This document shows positions 43,763 to 52,590 of a DNA stretch of 64,000 nucleotides, piece after piece. The notes under the pieces are model-generated. The model saw only the letters and a program-made list of their open reading frames with translations. It searched no databases and had not been told where the DNA came from. The stretch is from Granulicoccus phenolivorans DSM 17626 = NBRC 107789 = JCM 15570 (GTDB lineage Bacteria > Actinomycetota > Actinomycetes > Propionibacteriales > Propionibacteriaceae): NCBI RefSeq assembly GCF_000423085.1, contig NZ_AUHH01000014.1:1-64000 (forward strand). Direction: 5' to 3'. The translations under genes and the position numbers were made by a program. Positions within the stretch are counted from its first letter, which is position 1, and the number at the start of each line of letters is the position of its first letter.

Positions 43763-44446
43763 TCAGCGCGAAGCCAACGCCCAGCGACCGAGCAGGGTCG
43801 AACCACTGCTGATCATCGTACGCAGAGTCAGTCGGCGCGGCACTGCGGTGGACCCCAGCAGCGGCACGGGGACACCGGTCAACCGAGGGCTGATGGTGTG
43901 GCACAGTTCGTCGACCAGATCGGCGGCAATCAGGTGGCCGAGCAGGGTCGGTCCCCCTTCGGTCAGGACGCGCTGCCCGGCCAGCCGATCCAGGACGCCG
44001 GGCAGGTCCACCCGGTCGGCCCCCACCCGCCAGACCTCGACCAGATCGCGGACCTGATCGGAGACCGCGGCAGCCTCGGTGGTGACCAGCACCACCTGCC
44101 CGGGATGCTCGGGCAGCAGCGGCAACAGATGCTCCGGGAAGCGGCCCCGCCCGCTGACGATCACCAGGCGCGGCCCGTCGGGGACCCCGTAGTGCTCGGC
44201 CCGGACCGTCCCCGCACCCATCAGAATCACATCCGACAGGCTGCGCAGGGTCGCGAAGACGGCATGGTCGGCGGCATCGTTCAGGCTTCCGGAGAGTCCG
44301 TCGGAGCCGGTGACCGACCCGTCCAGCGAGGTGATCATGTTGGCGCGGACCCGATCGCCGGGCGCCCAGGCGTACACCTCGGGCAGGTCGGCGACGGTGA
44401 TCGGCCGGGCCTGCGGCAGGAGCTGCCGGAACTCGGGGTCACTCAT
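43763..44446 (-). CDS. RibD C-terminal/DHFR-like reductase
   Basis: A 227-residue reductase with the fold of the RibD reductase domain: VRANMITSLDGSVTGSDG, DVILMGAGTVRAEHYG, LTEGGPTLLGHL. Stand-alone proteins of this type reduce pyrimidines or pteridines with NADPH, or act in folate-related roles. It lies 27 bases after the gene for the dioxygenase-like protein and may end the gpgS-folP2 operon. The substrate cannot be told from the sequence. Confidence 0.85.
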   Translation of the reverse strand: MSDPEFRQLLPQARPITVADLPEVYAWAPGDRVRANMITSLDGSVTGSDGLSGSLNDAADHAVFATLRSLSDVILMGAGTVRAEHYGVPDGPRLVIVSGRGRFPEHLLPLLPEHPGQVVLVTTEAAAVSDQVRDLVEVWRVGADRVDLPGVLDRLAGQRVLTEGGPTLLGHLIAADLVDELCHTISPRLTGVPVPLLGSTAVPRRLTLRTMISSGSTLLGRWALASR

Positions 44447-44473
44447 TCCCCTATTGTCCGGGTTCGGACCGGG

Positions 44474-45079
44474 CTACGGCTTCGGGGTGGGGTGCGGGAG
44501 CCAGGTGGCCACGGCGTACTGCACCCCGAACGGGTCATCGGCCCACCAGTACGCGGTCCGGGTGTCGGGCAGGACGCGGGCGAGCACCTGCCAGCCCAGC
44601 CAGCCGGCGGCCAGCAGTTCCCGGGCCGTGCCGGCGTCCAGGGCGGCCAGCGCGGCCGGATCCGGCGCGGCCAGGGCTCGGCACACCTCGGCATCGAAGG
44701 CCGCGGCCCGCGGGTCGAAATGCCCCGGCGCCTTCGGGTCGCGACGCGCTGATCCGTCGCCGGTGACCAGCAGGGCGGTGCCGGCCGCGGCCGCGGTCAC
44801 CTCGGCAACGACGGCGTCGATCGTCTGCTCGGTGACCGGCAGTTCCCGCACCGGGAGATCGGCCAGGGCGCTGTCGGCCAGTACGGCGGCGGCCACCCGG
44901 AACCCGGGCGAGGCCTGCTCGGCGATCACCGTCACCTGCTCGGGTCCGGCCCCGGCTACCTGTGCCAGGGCGGCGTGGCAGTGCGCCCGCAGTTCGGCCG
45001 CGGGGTCGGCGAGCGAGGCGTACGCCGGCAGCAGCAACAACGGCTTCGGGATCAGGGTGACCGCGGTGATGGAGCTCAT
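44474..45079 (-). CDS. Class III extradiol dioxygenase-like (LigB superfamily) protein
   Basis: A 201-residue protein. The segment LLVTGDGSARRDPKAPGHFD is typical of actinobacterial LigB/MEMO-like proteins, and the N-terminus holds PAYASLAD and a His. Whether it binds iron is unclear, since the full two-His one-Glu site cannot be traced. Its ATG overlaps the folP2 stop (ATGA). Confidence 0.7.
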   Translation of the reverse strand: MSSITAVTLIPKPLLLLPAYASLADPAAELRAHCHAALAQVAGAGPEQVTVIAEQASPGFRVAAAVLADSALADLPVRELPVTEQTIDAVVAEVTAAAAGTALLVTGDGSARRDPKAPGHFDPRAAAFDAEVCRALAAPDPAALAALDAGTARELLAAGWLGWQVLARVLPDTRTAYWWADDPFGVQYAVATWLPHPTPKP

Positions 45080-45960
45080 GCCAGCCCCCGGACCGCGCGC
45101 GCCGGGAGCCGCTCGCCCCGGATCACCGACACCATGTCGAGCACCTGGCGGGTCTCGGCCACCTCGTGCACCCGGTAGATCTGGGCGCCCTGCCAGGCGG
45201 AGATCGCGGTGGTGGCGAGGGTACCGACCACCCGCTGCTTGACCGGGCGATCCAGCGCTTCCCCGACGAAGTCCTTGTTCGACAAGGAGACCAGCAGCGG
45301 CCGGCCCAGGGCGGCGAGTTCGTCCAGCCGGCGGGTCAGTTCGAGGGAGTGGAAGGAGTTCTTGCCGAAATCATGGGCCGGGTCGATGATCACCCGCCGG
45401 GCGGGTACGCCGGCGGCCTCGGCCCGGGCCGCCTGGGCCTGCAGGGAGTCCAGCGCGGCGGCGACCACGTCGTCGAACTCGACCCGGTGCGGCCGGGTCC
45501 GCGGGGTGACGCCGCCGGTATGGGTGCACACCACGGCAGCCCCGAACTCGGCGGCGACCTCGACCAACTGCGGATCCGCCCCGCCCCAGGCGTCGTTGAG
45601 CAGGTCCGCGCCGGCGTCACAGACCGCCCGGCCGACCTCGTGGCGCCAAGTGTCCACCGAGATGATCAGGTCGGGGTACGCCTGGCGTACCCGGGCCACG
45701 AACGGAACCACCCGGCGGCACTCCTCGGCGACGTCGATCTCCTCGCCGGGGGCGGCCTTGATCCCGCCGATGTCGATCAGGTCGGCGCCCTGCTCGACGA
45801 CCTCGGCGACCCGTTGGAAGGCCACATCCTCGGCCCAGGTGCGCCCCTGGTCGTAGAACGAATCGGGGGTCCGGTTGATGATGGCCATCACGAGCCGGTC
45901 GGTGGGGGCGAAGCCACGACCCCGCAGTTCCAGGAACGGTGGCTGGGTGTCCGGGCGCAT
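45076..45960 (-). CDS. folP2: Dihydropteroate synthase homologue FolP2
   Basis: A 294-residue TIM barrel of the pterin-binding family: MAIINRTPDSFYDQGRT, DLIDIGGIKAAPGEEI, SVDTWRHEV, IIDPAHDFGKNSFHS. The family signature DIGGxxxxPG differs slightly from folate-pathway FolP (DIGGESTRPG). Mycobacterial FolP2, also placed next to gpgS (Rv1207-Rv1208), has been reported to lack dihydropteroate synthase activity, so the role here is uncertain. The ATG overlaps the gpgS stop by one base. No other folate gene is near. Confidence 0.9.
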   Translation of the reverse strand: MRPDTQPPFLELRGRGFAPTDRLVMAIINRTPDSFYDQGRTWAEDVAFQRVAEVVEQGADLIDIGGIKAAPGEEIDVAEECRRVVPFVARVRQAYPDLIISVDTWRHEVGRAVCDAGADLLNDAWGGADPQLVEVAAEFGAAVVCTHTGGVTPRTRPHRVEFDDVVAAALDSLQAQAARAEAAGVPARRVIIDPAHDFGKNSFHSLELTRRLDELAALGRPLLVSLSNKDFVGEALDRPVKQRVVGTLATTAISAWQGAQIYRVHEVAETRQVLDMVSVIRGERLPARAVRGLA

Positions 45961-46838
45961 CAGCAGGCCTCCCGGGTCGTCGCCGCGGTCGTGTCGTGGT
46001 CGGGCAATTCGCGCAGCGGCGGACGTTCGGTGGTCGGCACCGGACGCGGGGCCGGCCGGCCGCCGGCGAACTGGGTCAGGGTGATCGGGTCCTCGGCCAC
46101 TCCCCCGGCCCGTCGGGTCGCCGCGGCGAGCACCTGGGTGGCCATCACGCCGAGTTGGCGCAGACTCTGGTGCCGGTGCGTACGCCGACCCAACCACGCC
46201 TGGCCGATCGCGTCCGCACCGTAGCGGGCCTCGATGTCCAGCAGGGTGGCGATCTCCACGCCGTACCCACAGGGCACCGCCAGGGCGGCGAAGGCGTCGC
46301 GGCGGATCGCCCACTCCCCCGCCAGCGGCTGCGCGATCCCGGCCAGGCTCGGCCGGTGCACCGCCAGCCAGGGCCGGGCCATCAGTTCGGTCACCCGGCC
46401 GCCGCCGTCGGTCTCCACGTTCCCGTCCGCGGCGTAGTCCCGGCCGTACCAGCCCTTCACCAGTTGGATCGACGGGTCGGCCAGCGGGGCCACCAGCCGC
46501 GGTACGAACTCGGTGCTCCACTCGACCAGGTCCGCGTCGAGGAAGACCAGCACGTCCCCGGAGGTGACGAACTGGGACTTCCACAGCGCCTCCCCCTTGC
46601 CCGGGTGGGAGCCCAGGTCGGGCCGCACGTCGGCCACCGCATGCACCCGGGCCCCGGCCTCGGCGGCGACCCGGGCGGTCGCGTCGGTGGAGTCGGAGTC
46701 CATCACGACCAGTTCGTGCAGCTGCCCGGCCAGGTCGGTACGCAGCCGGGTCACCATCGCGGCGACGGTGGCCTCCTCGTTCCGGGCGGGCAGGACCACC
46801 GACACTCGGAGGGGTTCCACGATCTGCGAGACGTACAT
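45960..46838 (-). CDS. gpgS: Glucosyl-3-phosphoglycerate synthase
   Basis: A GT81 (GT-A fold) enzyme that moves glucose from UDP-glucose to 3-phosphoglycerate, the start of glucosylglycerate or methylglucose polysaccharide synthesis. The 292 residues show VVLPARNEEATVAAM, HPGKGEALWKS, the metal site VFLDADLVEW, and AGEWAIRRDAF. ATG 46838 is chosen: a minus-strand -10 TACAGT (46851-46846) ends 8 bases upstream, so it is leaderless; a GTG at 46862 lies before the box. First gene of gpgS-folP2 and followers. Confidence 0.9.
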   Translation of the reverse strand: MYVSQIVEPLRVSVVLPARNEEATVAAMVTRLRTDLAGQLHELVVMDSDSTDATARVAAEAGARVHAVADVRPDLGSHPGKGEALWKSQFVTSGDVLVFLDADLVEWSTEFVPRLVAPLADPSIQLVKGWYGRDYAADGNVETDGGGRVTELMARPWLAVHRPSLAGIAQPLAGEWAIRRDAFAALAVPCGYGVEIATLLDIEARYGADAIGQAWLGRRTHRHQSLRQLGVMATQVLAAATRRAGGVAEDPITLTQFAGGRPAPRPVPTTERPPLRELPDHDTTAATTREAC

Positions 46839-46858
46839 GCGGGCAACTGTAGGCGGCG

Positions 46859-47917
46859 TCACAGCTTCTGCGCGAAGTCCTTGATCGCCTCGACGGTCTG
46901 CAGCCGGGCCGCGTGGTCCGGGCTGGGCAGGCCGAGCAGCAGGGTGTGGACACCGGCGCGGTCGTACGCCGCCAGGCGCGAGCGGACCTGCTCGGGGGTA
47001 CCGATCAGGGAGACCGCATCGATGAACTCGTCGGGCACCGAGGCCGTGGCCTCCTGCACCTTCCCGGTCAGGAAGAGATCCTGCACCTTCTCCGCCGCCT
47101 CGCCGAAGCCGTAGCGCACGGCGAGGTCGTTGTAGAAGTTCTTGCCCTTGGCCCCCATCCCGCCGACGTAGAGGGCGAGGGTGCGCCGCACCTGGGTCCG
47201 CGCCCCCTCGATCGCCGCCTCGTCATCGCTGACCAGCGCGTAGGTGTCGGCGTACACCTGCAGGTCGCCGAGTTCGGGAGCCCGCTTGGCGCGGCCGGCC
47301 GCCAGCGATTCACCGAAGACCTCCTCGGCCTTTTCGGGGTAGTAGAAGATCGGCTGCCAGGCCTCGAACAACTCGGCGGCCAGTGCCACGTTCTTCGGTC
47401 CGATCGAGGCGAGCAGCATCGGAATCCGGTCCCGGACCGGGTGCCCGACCAGCTTCAACGGCTTCCCCAGACCCGAGCCGCCGCGGTCGGGCTGCAGCGG
47501 AACCTGGTAGTACTTCCCGTTGTGCACCAGCGCCTCGCGCCGCCAGACCTTGCGGCAGATGTCGACGACCTCGCGCACCCGGCCCAGCGGGGCGTCGTAC
47601 TTCACCCCGTGGAACCCCTCGATCACCTGGGGCCCCGAGGCGCCCACGCCGAGCACGAAGCGTCCCTGCGACAGCAGGTCCAACCCGGCGGCGCTCATCG
47701 CGAGCACGGTCGGCGTCCGGGAGAAGATGTTGACGATGCCGGTGCCGAGCTTGGTCCGCTCGGTGCGCCCGGCGAGGAAACCGAGCACGCTGATCGCATC
47801 GAAGGTGTACGCCTCCGGAATCAGGGCCAGGTCCAACCCGACCCGGTCGTACGCGACGACATCCTCGACCAGCTGGCCGTAATCGGTGCCGAGGGAGAAC
47901 ATGGTTCCGATTTCCAC
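46859..47917 (-). CDS. LLM-class F420-dependent oxidoreductase
   Basis: A 352-residue luciferase-like TIM barrel. Segments GTGIVNIFSRTPTVLAMSA, GRFVLGVGASGPQVIEGF and PMLLASIGPKNVALAAEL fit the F420-dependent family (for example Rv-type LLM oxidoreductases). AAGGAGG precedes the GTG by 4 bases. Substrate unknown. The following gpgS has its own promoter. Confidence 0.9.
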   Translation of the reverse strand: MEIGTMFSLGTDYGQLVEDVVAYDRVGLDLALIPEAYTFDAISVLGFLAGRTERTKLGTGIVNIFSRTPTVLAMSAAGLDLLSQGRFVLGVGASGPQVIEGFHGVKYDAPLGRVREVVDICRKVWRREALVHNGKYYQVPLQPDRGGSGLGKPLKLVGHPVRDRIPMLLASIGPKNVALAAELFEAWQPIFYYPEKAEEVFGESLAAGRAKRAPELGDLQVYADTYALVSDDEAAIEGARTQVRRTLALYVGGMGAKGKNFYNDLAVRYGFGEAAEKVQDLFLTGKVQEATASVPDEFIDAVSLIGTPEQVRSRLAAYDRAGVHTLLLGLPSPDHAARLQTVEAIKDFAQKL

Positions 47918-48009
47918 GGAGCCTCCTTGTGTCCGGTGGCCGGCGTCGGTGCCGGTCGGGTCGAACGCAGCTTACCGGCCGGTCACTTGTTGGTGTGGCC
48001 GAGTTCAGC

Positions 48010-48573
48010 TCACAGGTGGGCGCCGAACCGGATGGCGCGCACGATCTGGACCACGCCGAGCACGGCGAGGGAGGCACCCAGCAGCATCCAGAGCACGGCC
48101 GCACCCCAGATCGGCGACAGCAGCAGTCCGATCCCGGCCAGGATGCTCACCACCGCCATCAGGATGGTCCAGACCTTGGAGGCCGAGTCGCCCAGCATGG
48201 TGAGGCTGACGATCCCCTCGATGATCCAGGCGATCCCGACGGTCACGCCGAGCAGCACGGCCAGCGCGGCGGTCGCGGCCTGCAGGTTGGTCAGCGCCAG
48301 CACCGCCACGACGATGAACACGATCCCGAGCACCACGTAGGAGACCCGCGGCCAGGCACCCAGCCGGCGCGTCATGATGCCGAGAAAGATGTTGATGACC
48401 CCGGCGATGAAGGCGTACACGCAGATGATGCCGGCCACCACGACCGCGGTCTTGGCGGGCCACACGAGTACCAGCACCCCGATCACCAGGGCGAGCAGGC
48501 CGCTGACCCCGAGCAGCACCCGCAGACCGGTGACCGTCGAGCGTTCCACTGAGTACAGGTCGATCGTGGGCAT
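48010..48573 (-). CDS. DUF308/HdeD-family membrane protein
   Basis: A 187-residue protein with six helices in three hairpins (VLLGVSGLLALVIGVLVLVW; VVAGIICVYAFIAGVINIFL; VSYVVLGIVFIVVAVLAL and so on), the HdeD pattern ending LLGASLAVLGVVQIVRAIRF. ATG 48573 follows GAGGAG by 6 bases. HdeD-like proteins are linked to acid stress in enterics; no function is known here. Confidence 0.88.
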   Translation of the reverse strand: MPTIDLYSVERSTVTGLRVLLGVSGLLALVIGVLVLVWPAKTAVVVAGIICVYAFIAGVINIFLGIMTRRLGAWPRVSYVVLGIVFIVVAVLALTNLQAATAALAVLLGVTVGIAWIIEGIVSLTMLGDSASKVWTILMAVVSILAGIGLLLSPIWGAAVLWMLLGASLAVLGVVQIVRAIRFGAHL

Positions 48574-48728
48574 GATGACTCCTCGCAGAGATGACTGATG
48601 ACCGGTCGGGCTCGTTCCCGGGCGTACCCCGGCGACGAGGGCAGGGCCCAGCCTAGCCCTGCCCCCAGGACCCCGCGGCCGGACCCCTGGGGTCATAGCC
48701 AGCGCCTATCGCCGCGACACCAAATCAA

Positions 48729-48761
48729 TGACCATAGTTTCAATGAAATTGTTGACCATAG
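48729..48761. promoter_or_regulatory. Direct repeats TGACCATAG upstream of the thiolase
   Basis: TGACCATAG occurs at 48729-48737 and 48753-48761, 24 bases apart, in an unusually A/T-rich stretch with a small dyad TTTCA-A-TGAAA between them. They lie 55-87 bases before the thiolase start and may bind a regulator. Confidence 0.45.
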
Positions 48762-48815
48762 ATTCTCTGCTGGGGTGAAATGGTCGGGTCCCTGCCTCAT
48801 CTCACAGGAGTTCTC

Positions 48816-49949
48816 ATGCGTGACGCCGTCATCGTGGACGCGGTCCGGGTTCCCATCGGTAAGCGGAACGGCGCGTACGCCGACCTGCACCCCGGCGATC
48901 TGGCCGCCCATGTCCTGACCGCCCTGGTGCAGCGGACCGGCTTCGATCCGGCCCGGGTGGACGACGTGGTCTGGGGGTGCGTGACGCAGAGCGGAGAGCA
49001 GTCCGGCAACATCGGCCGGGTGGCCCTGCTCGCGGCCGGATGGCCGACCTCGGTGCCGTCCACCACCGTGGATCGCAAGTGCGGCTCCAGCCAGCAGGCA
49101 GTCGCCTTCGCCGCCGCGGGCGTCATCTCGGGCCAGTACGACTTCGCCGTCGCCGGTGGGGTCGAGTCGATGTCGCGGGTCCAGATGGGCTCCAACGCCC
49201 AGGGCCAGGCGCAGTACCCGGATTCGGTGTTGGAGCGCTTCGGCGTACGGGGCTTCTCCCAGGGCATCGGCGCGGAACTGGTCGCCGACAAGTGGGGCTT
49301 CTCCCGGGCCCAGCTCGACGAATACTCCGTACGCTCGCACGAGCGGACCGCGGCCGCGATCGACTCCGGCGCCTTCGACTCCCAACTCGCCCCGCTGCCG
49401 GGGCGGATCACCGCCGATGAGGGCCTGCGTCGTGGCTCCACGGTGGAGAAGCTGGGCACTCTGAAGACCGTGTTCCGGGAGGACGGCGTGATCCACGCCG
49501 GCAACTCCTCGCAGATCGCCGACGGTACCGCGGCGCTGCTGATCACCACCTCGGAGCTGGCCCGGGCGAACGGGCTGACCCCCTTGGCCCGGATCCACAC
49601 CACCGTGGTCGCTGCCGACGACCCGGTGATCATGCTCACCGCCCCGATCCCGGCAACCGCGAAGGCGCTGCGGCGCGCGGGACTCAGCATTTCCGACATC
49701 GGCGCCTTCGAGGTGAACGAGGCCTTCGCTCCGGTGCCGCTGGCCTGGCAGGCGGAGACCGGTGCTGCGGACGCGGTGACCAATCCGCTCGGCGGGGCGA
49801 TCGCGGTCGGGCACCCGTTGGGCGGCTCGGGGGCGGCGCTGATGACCCGACTGGTCCATCACATGAAGGCGCAGAACATCCGGTACGGCCTGCAGACGAT
49901 GTGCGAGGCCGGCGGTCAGGCGAACGCGACCATTCTCGAATTGCTCTGA
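48816..49949 (+). CDS. Acetyl-CoA acetyltransferase / 3-ketoacyl-CoA thiolase
   Basis: A 377-residue thiolase. The nucleophile Cys is in VDRKCGSSQQAV near residue 90, the His in FEVNEAFAPV, GHPLGGSGAALMTR is the substrate loop, and CEAGGQANATIL holds the acid-base Cys. AGGAG lies 5 bases before ATG 48816. The direction (biosynthetic or degradative) cannot be read; the surrounding catabolic genes favour degradation. Confidence 0.93.
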   Translation: MRDAVIVDAVRVPIGKRNGAYADLHPGDLAAHVLTALVQRTGFDPARVDDVVWGCVTQSGEQSGNIGRVALLAAGWPTSVPSTTVDRKCGSSQQAVAFAAAGVISGQYDFAVAGGVESMSRVQMGSNAQGQAQYPDSVLERFGVRGFSQGIGAELVADKWGFSRAQLDEYSVRSHERTAAAIDSGAFDSQLAPLPGRITADEGLRRGSTVEKLGTLKTVFREDGVIHAGNSSQIADGTAALLITTSELARANGLTPLARIHTTVVAADDPVIMLTAPIPATAKALRRAGLSISDIGAFEVNEAFAPVPLAWQAETGAADAVTNPLGGAIAVGHPLGGSGAALMTRLVHHMKAQNIRYGLQTMCEAGGQANATILELL

Positions 49950-49986
49950 ATCCCACCCAGCGCACCGGCTGGGTTACGTTGACCGG

Positions 49987-50835
49987 GTGCAGACCGCTCC
50001 GTTGACCGTGCGAGCCCCCGACGGGCGCGTGCTCGCGGGTACCAGCAGCGGTCCCACCGATGGACGTCCGGTCCTGTTCGTCGCCGGCGCAGGGACGGGC
50101 CGGGCCATGACCTTCGGCGACGACCTCCTTGCCGCACGCAGTGTCCGCCTGATCACGATGGATCGTCCGGGCATGGGTGGCTCGGATCCGGACCCGGCGC
50201 GTACCGTCGCCAGCACGGCAGCGGACTACCGAACCTTTCTCAGCGGTGTCCTGGGCGGCGACCACGCCGCGGTACCGGTCGTGGCGAATTCGCAAGGGGC
50301 CCTGTTCGGCCTCGCCCTCGCGGCTCACGGTTGGCCGAGCACGCTGGTCCTGGTCTCGCCCGCCGACGAGGTCGCCCATCCCGACGTGCGCGCGCTGCTG
50401 CCCCAGGCGGCTCGGACGCTCCCCGATCTCGTCGCCGGGGACCCGGGTCGGGCGCGCGCCGTCCTGCACTCCTTCACCGCCGAGGGCATGCGGACGATGA
50501 TCCTGGACAGCTCGATCCCGGCGGACCGGGCGGTGTACACCGAACCGGCCTTCGCCCGGCGCTGGGCGACAGCGCTCGACCAGGGTTTCGCCCACAACGG
50601 CGCCGGCTACGTGGTCGACACGATGGCGGCGATGGCACCCTGGCCCCTCGACCTTGCGCGGATCGCGTGCCCCACCGTCGTCCTGTACGGCGCCGAGGAT
50701 GCCGGCCACTCCCCCGATCTCTGCGTGCTCCTTGCCTCCCGGATCCTGGGAAGCCGACGGATCGTGGTCCCGGGCGCGGGTGGCGCGCTGCTGTGGACCC
50801 ACGCCGACCGGGTGCTCGACCTGGCGTTGTCCTGA
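49987..50835 (+). CDS. Alpha/beta hydrolase
   Basis: A 282-residue hydrolase with the oxyanion segment LFVAGAGTGRAM, MDRPGMGGSD, nucleophile elbow ANSQGAL (an NxSxG form instead of GxSxG), and acid in YGAEDAGHSPD. The expected C-terminal His is not clear (the end reads GGALLWTHADRV). The -10 TACGTT (49975-49980) ends 7 bases before GTG 49987, so it is leaderless and has its own promoter 38 bases after the thiolase. Confidence 0.8.
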   Translation: MQTAPLTVRAPDGRVLAGTSSGPTDGRPVLFVAGAGTGRAMTFGDDLLAARSVRLITMDRPGMGGSDPDPARTVASTAADYRTFLSGVLGGDHAAVPVVANSQGALFGLALAAHGWPSTLVLVSPADEVAHPDVRALLPQAARTLPDLVAGDPGRARAVLHSFTAEGMRTMILDSSIPADRAVYTEPAFARRWATALDQGFAHNGAGYVVDTMAAMAPWPLDLARIACPTVVLYGAEDAGHSPDLCVLLASRILGSRRIVVPGAGGALLWTHADRVLDLALS

Positions 50836-50878
50836 CCCGATCGCCCGCTGCCTGCACTCTCAGGGGCGACTCGACTCC

Positions 50879-51541
50879 TCAGTGATGATCCAGGAGGTTC
50901 GCGGACACCGTCCGGAGGTGGCTGCGCATCGCGTCGGAGGCTCCGGCCGGATCGCGGTCGTGCAGCGCCTCCACGATGACCGTGTGCTCCCCGTGGTAGC
51001 ACTGCCGCCGCTCCGGGGTGGAACTGCGTCGCTTCGAGGTCCCCCACACCGGAAGTCCCCGGGCGGCGTTCATGACATCGAACATGCTCAGCAACAAGGC
51101 ATTGTGACCCGCCTTCGCGATGGCGTGGTGCAGCCGGCCGTCCCAGGCCTCGAAGTCACCGTGGTCGGTTGCCGCACCCCCGGCCTGCAGACAACTGGTG
51201 ACCAGGTCGAGGTCGGCCTGCGTCGCCGCCTGGGCGGCGATCGCGGCCAACGGCGGCTCGAGCGCCAACCGCGCCTGCATGATTTCGGCCGGGCTGGTGT
51301 CCGGGGGTGTCGGCGCCACGAAGCGGGGCGTCCGGTCGGCCAGATAGGTCCCGCGTCCGACGTGCCGGGTGATCAGCCCCTCGGTCTCCAGCACATCGAG
51401 GGCGCGCCGGATCGAGCCCCGGGAGGCCTGAAGGCGTTCCACGAGCTCGCGCTCGGTCGGCAGCTTGCTGCCGGGCCCCAGTTCGCCGGCTGCCACGGCC
51501 TCGTCGAGCAACGAGCGCAGCGAACTCTCGATTGTCAGCAT
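50879..51541 (-). CDS. GntR-family (FadR/FCD) regulator
   Basis: A 220-residue regulator. The winged helix is KLPTERELVERLQASRGSIR then RALDVLETEGLITRHVGRGT; the all-helical FCD ligand domain follows (LEPPLAAIAA..., HHAIAKAGHNALL, GEHTVIVEALHDRD with metal-type His/Asp). ATG 51541 lies 7 bases past a minus-strand -10 TATCCT, a leaderless start. It is divergent from the FAH operon, with TTGGT repeats between, so it very likely controls that operon and itself. Confidence 0.88.
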   Translation of the reverse strand: MLTIESSLRSLLDEAVAAGELGPGSKLPTERELVERLQASRGSIRRALDVLETEGLITRHVGRGTYLADRTPRFVAPTPPDTSPAEIMQARLALEPPLAAIAAQAATQADLDLVTSCLQAGGAATDHGDFEAWDGRLHHAIAKAGHNALLLSMFDVMNAARGLPVWGTSKRRSSTPERRQCYHGEHTVIVEALHDRDPAGASDAMRSHLRTVSANLLDHH

Positions 51542-51560
51542 GCACCGAGGATACGACAAA

Positions 51561-51654
51561 CCAATACAGACCAATATCATTCCGGCAATTTCGCCTTTAC
51601 AACGGCCCCTTCGCTGCTTAAGGTTACCCATATCGCAGGATTGGTCCTATTGGT
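51561..51654. promoter_or_regulatory. Paired TTGGT repeats between GntR regulator and FAH operon
   Basis: CCAATA occurs at 51561 and 51571, next to the regulator promoter, and ATTGGT at 51640 and 51649, just before the FAH start. The two pairs face each other, each with about one helical turn between copies. Candidate operators for the GntR protein. Confidence 0.6.
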
Positions 51655-51667
51655 TAGGAATGGTTCA

Positions 51668-52552
51668 ATGAAGTTGGTGACGTTCAGCGCCCGTGATGGC
51701 GCCGCCCGCGTCGGGGTCGTGGATAGCCAGGCCGGGATCGTCCGGGACGCCTCCCCCGTGCTCGGGGAGGCCGGCGTCCTGGACGTGATCCGGGATTGGG
51801 AAACCCGAGGCCCCCAGTTGGCGCAGAGTCTCGCCGACCTGGCGTCGCTTCCACTGGACGAGGTGAAGCTCCATGCACCGATCCCCGTGCCGGCGCGCGA
51901 CATCTTCGCGGTAGGCAAGAACTACAGCGAGCACGTCAAGGAGTTCGGGCGCAGTGGCTACGACCAACCGGACAAGTCCGAAGATCTGCCCACCGATCCG
52001 GTCGTGTTCCCGAAGGCGACCACCGCGGTCACCGGCCCCTACGACGACATCGAGTCCCATCCGGGCGTGACCGACGAACTCGACTACGAGGTCGAGCTCG
52101 GTGTCATCATCGGTAAGGGCGGGCGTGGCATCTCCCGCGAGAACGCCTACGACCACGTCTGGGGCTACGTCCTGATCGACGACTTCACCGCCCGCGACCT
52201 GCAGAAGAAGCACAAGCAGTGGCTGATCGGGAAGTCCCTGGACACCTTCTGCCCGATGGGCCCCTACGCCGTCAGCGCCGACGAGATCCCCGACGTCACA
52301 GCTCTGGAGGTACGCAGCAAGGTCAACGGCGAAGACCGTCAATACGGCAAGGTCGCCGACCTCATCTTCGACATCCCCGAACTGATCGCCGTGCTCTCCG
52401 CCGGAATCACCCTCCAACCCGGCGACATCATCGCCACCGGAACCCCGGCCGGCGTCGGCATCGGCTTCGACCCGCCCAAGTTCGTGCACCCCGGTGACGT
52501 CATCGAGATGACCATCACCGGCCTCGGCACCCAGCGCAACACCGTCGTCTGA
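51668..52552 (+). CDS. Fumarylacetoacetate hydrolase (FAH) family protein
   Basis: A 294-residue metal-dependent hydrolase or isomerase. The FAH core is seen in DIFAVGKNYSEHVKEFG, the metal ligands in DELDYEVELGVIIGKGG and VLIDDFTARDLQ, and GTPAGVGIGFDPP at the end. Family members cleave C-C bonds of beta-diketo acids or decarboxylate/isomerise intermediates of aromatic breakdown. First gene of a four-gene operon (FAH, alpha/beta hydrolase, amidohydrolase, DUF1636-like). AGGA lies 9 bases before the ATG. Confidence 0.92.
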   Translation: MKLVTFSARDGAARVGVVDSQAGIVRDASPVLGEAGVLDVIRDWETRGPQLAQSLADLASLPLDEVKLHAPIPVPARDIFAVGKNYSEHVKEFGRSGYDQPDKSEDLPTDPVVFPKATTAVTGPYDDIESHPGVTDELDYEVELGVIIGKGGRGISRENAYDHVWGYVLIDDFTARDLQKKHKQWLIGKSLDTFCPMGPYAVSADEIPDVTALEVRSKVNGEDRQYGKVADLIFDIPELIAVLSAGITLQPGDIIATGTPAGVGIGFDPPKFVHPGDVIEMTITGLGTQRNTVV

Positions 52553-52590
52553 ACCCACCGTCCGAACGCCCACGCGCAGAGGAGATCCCC

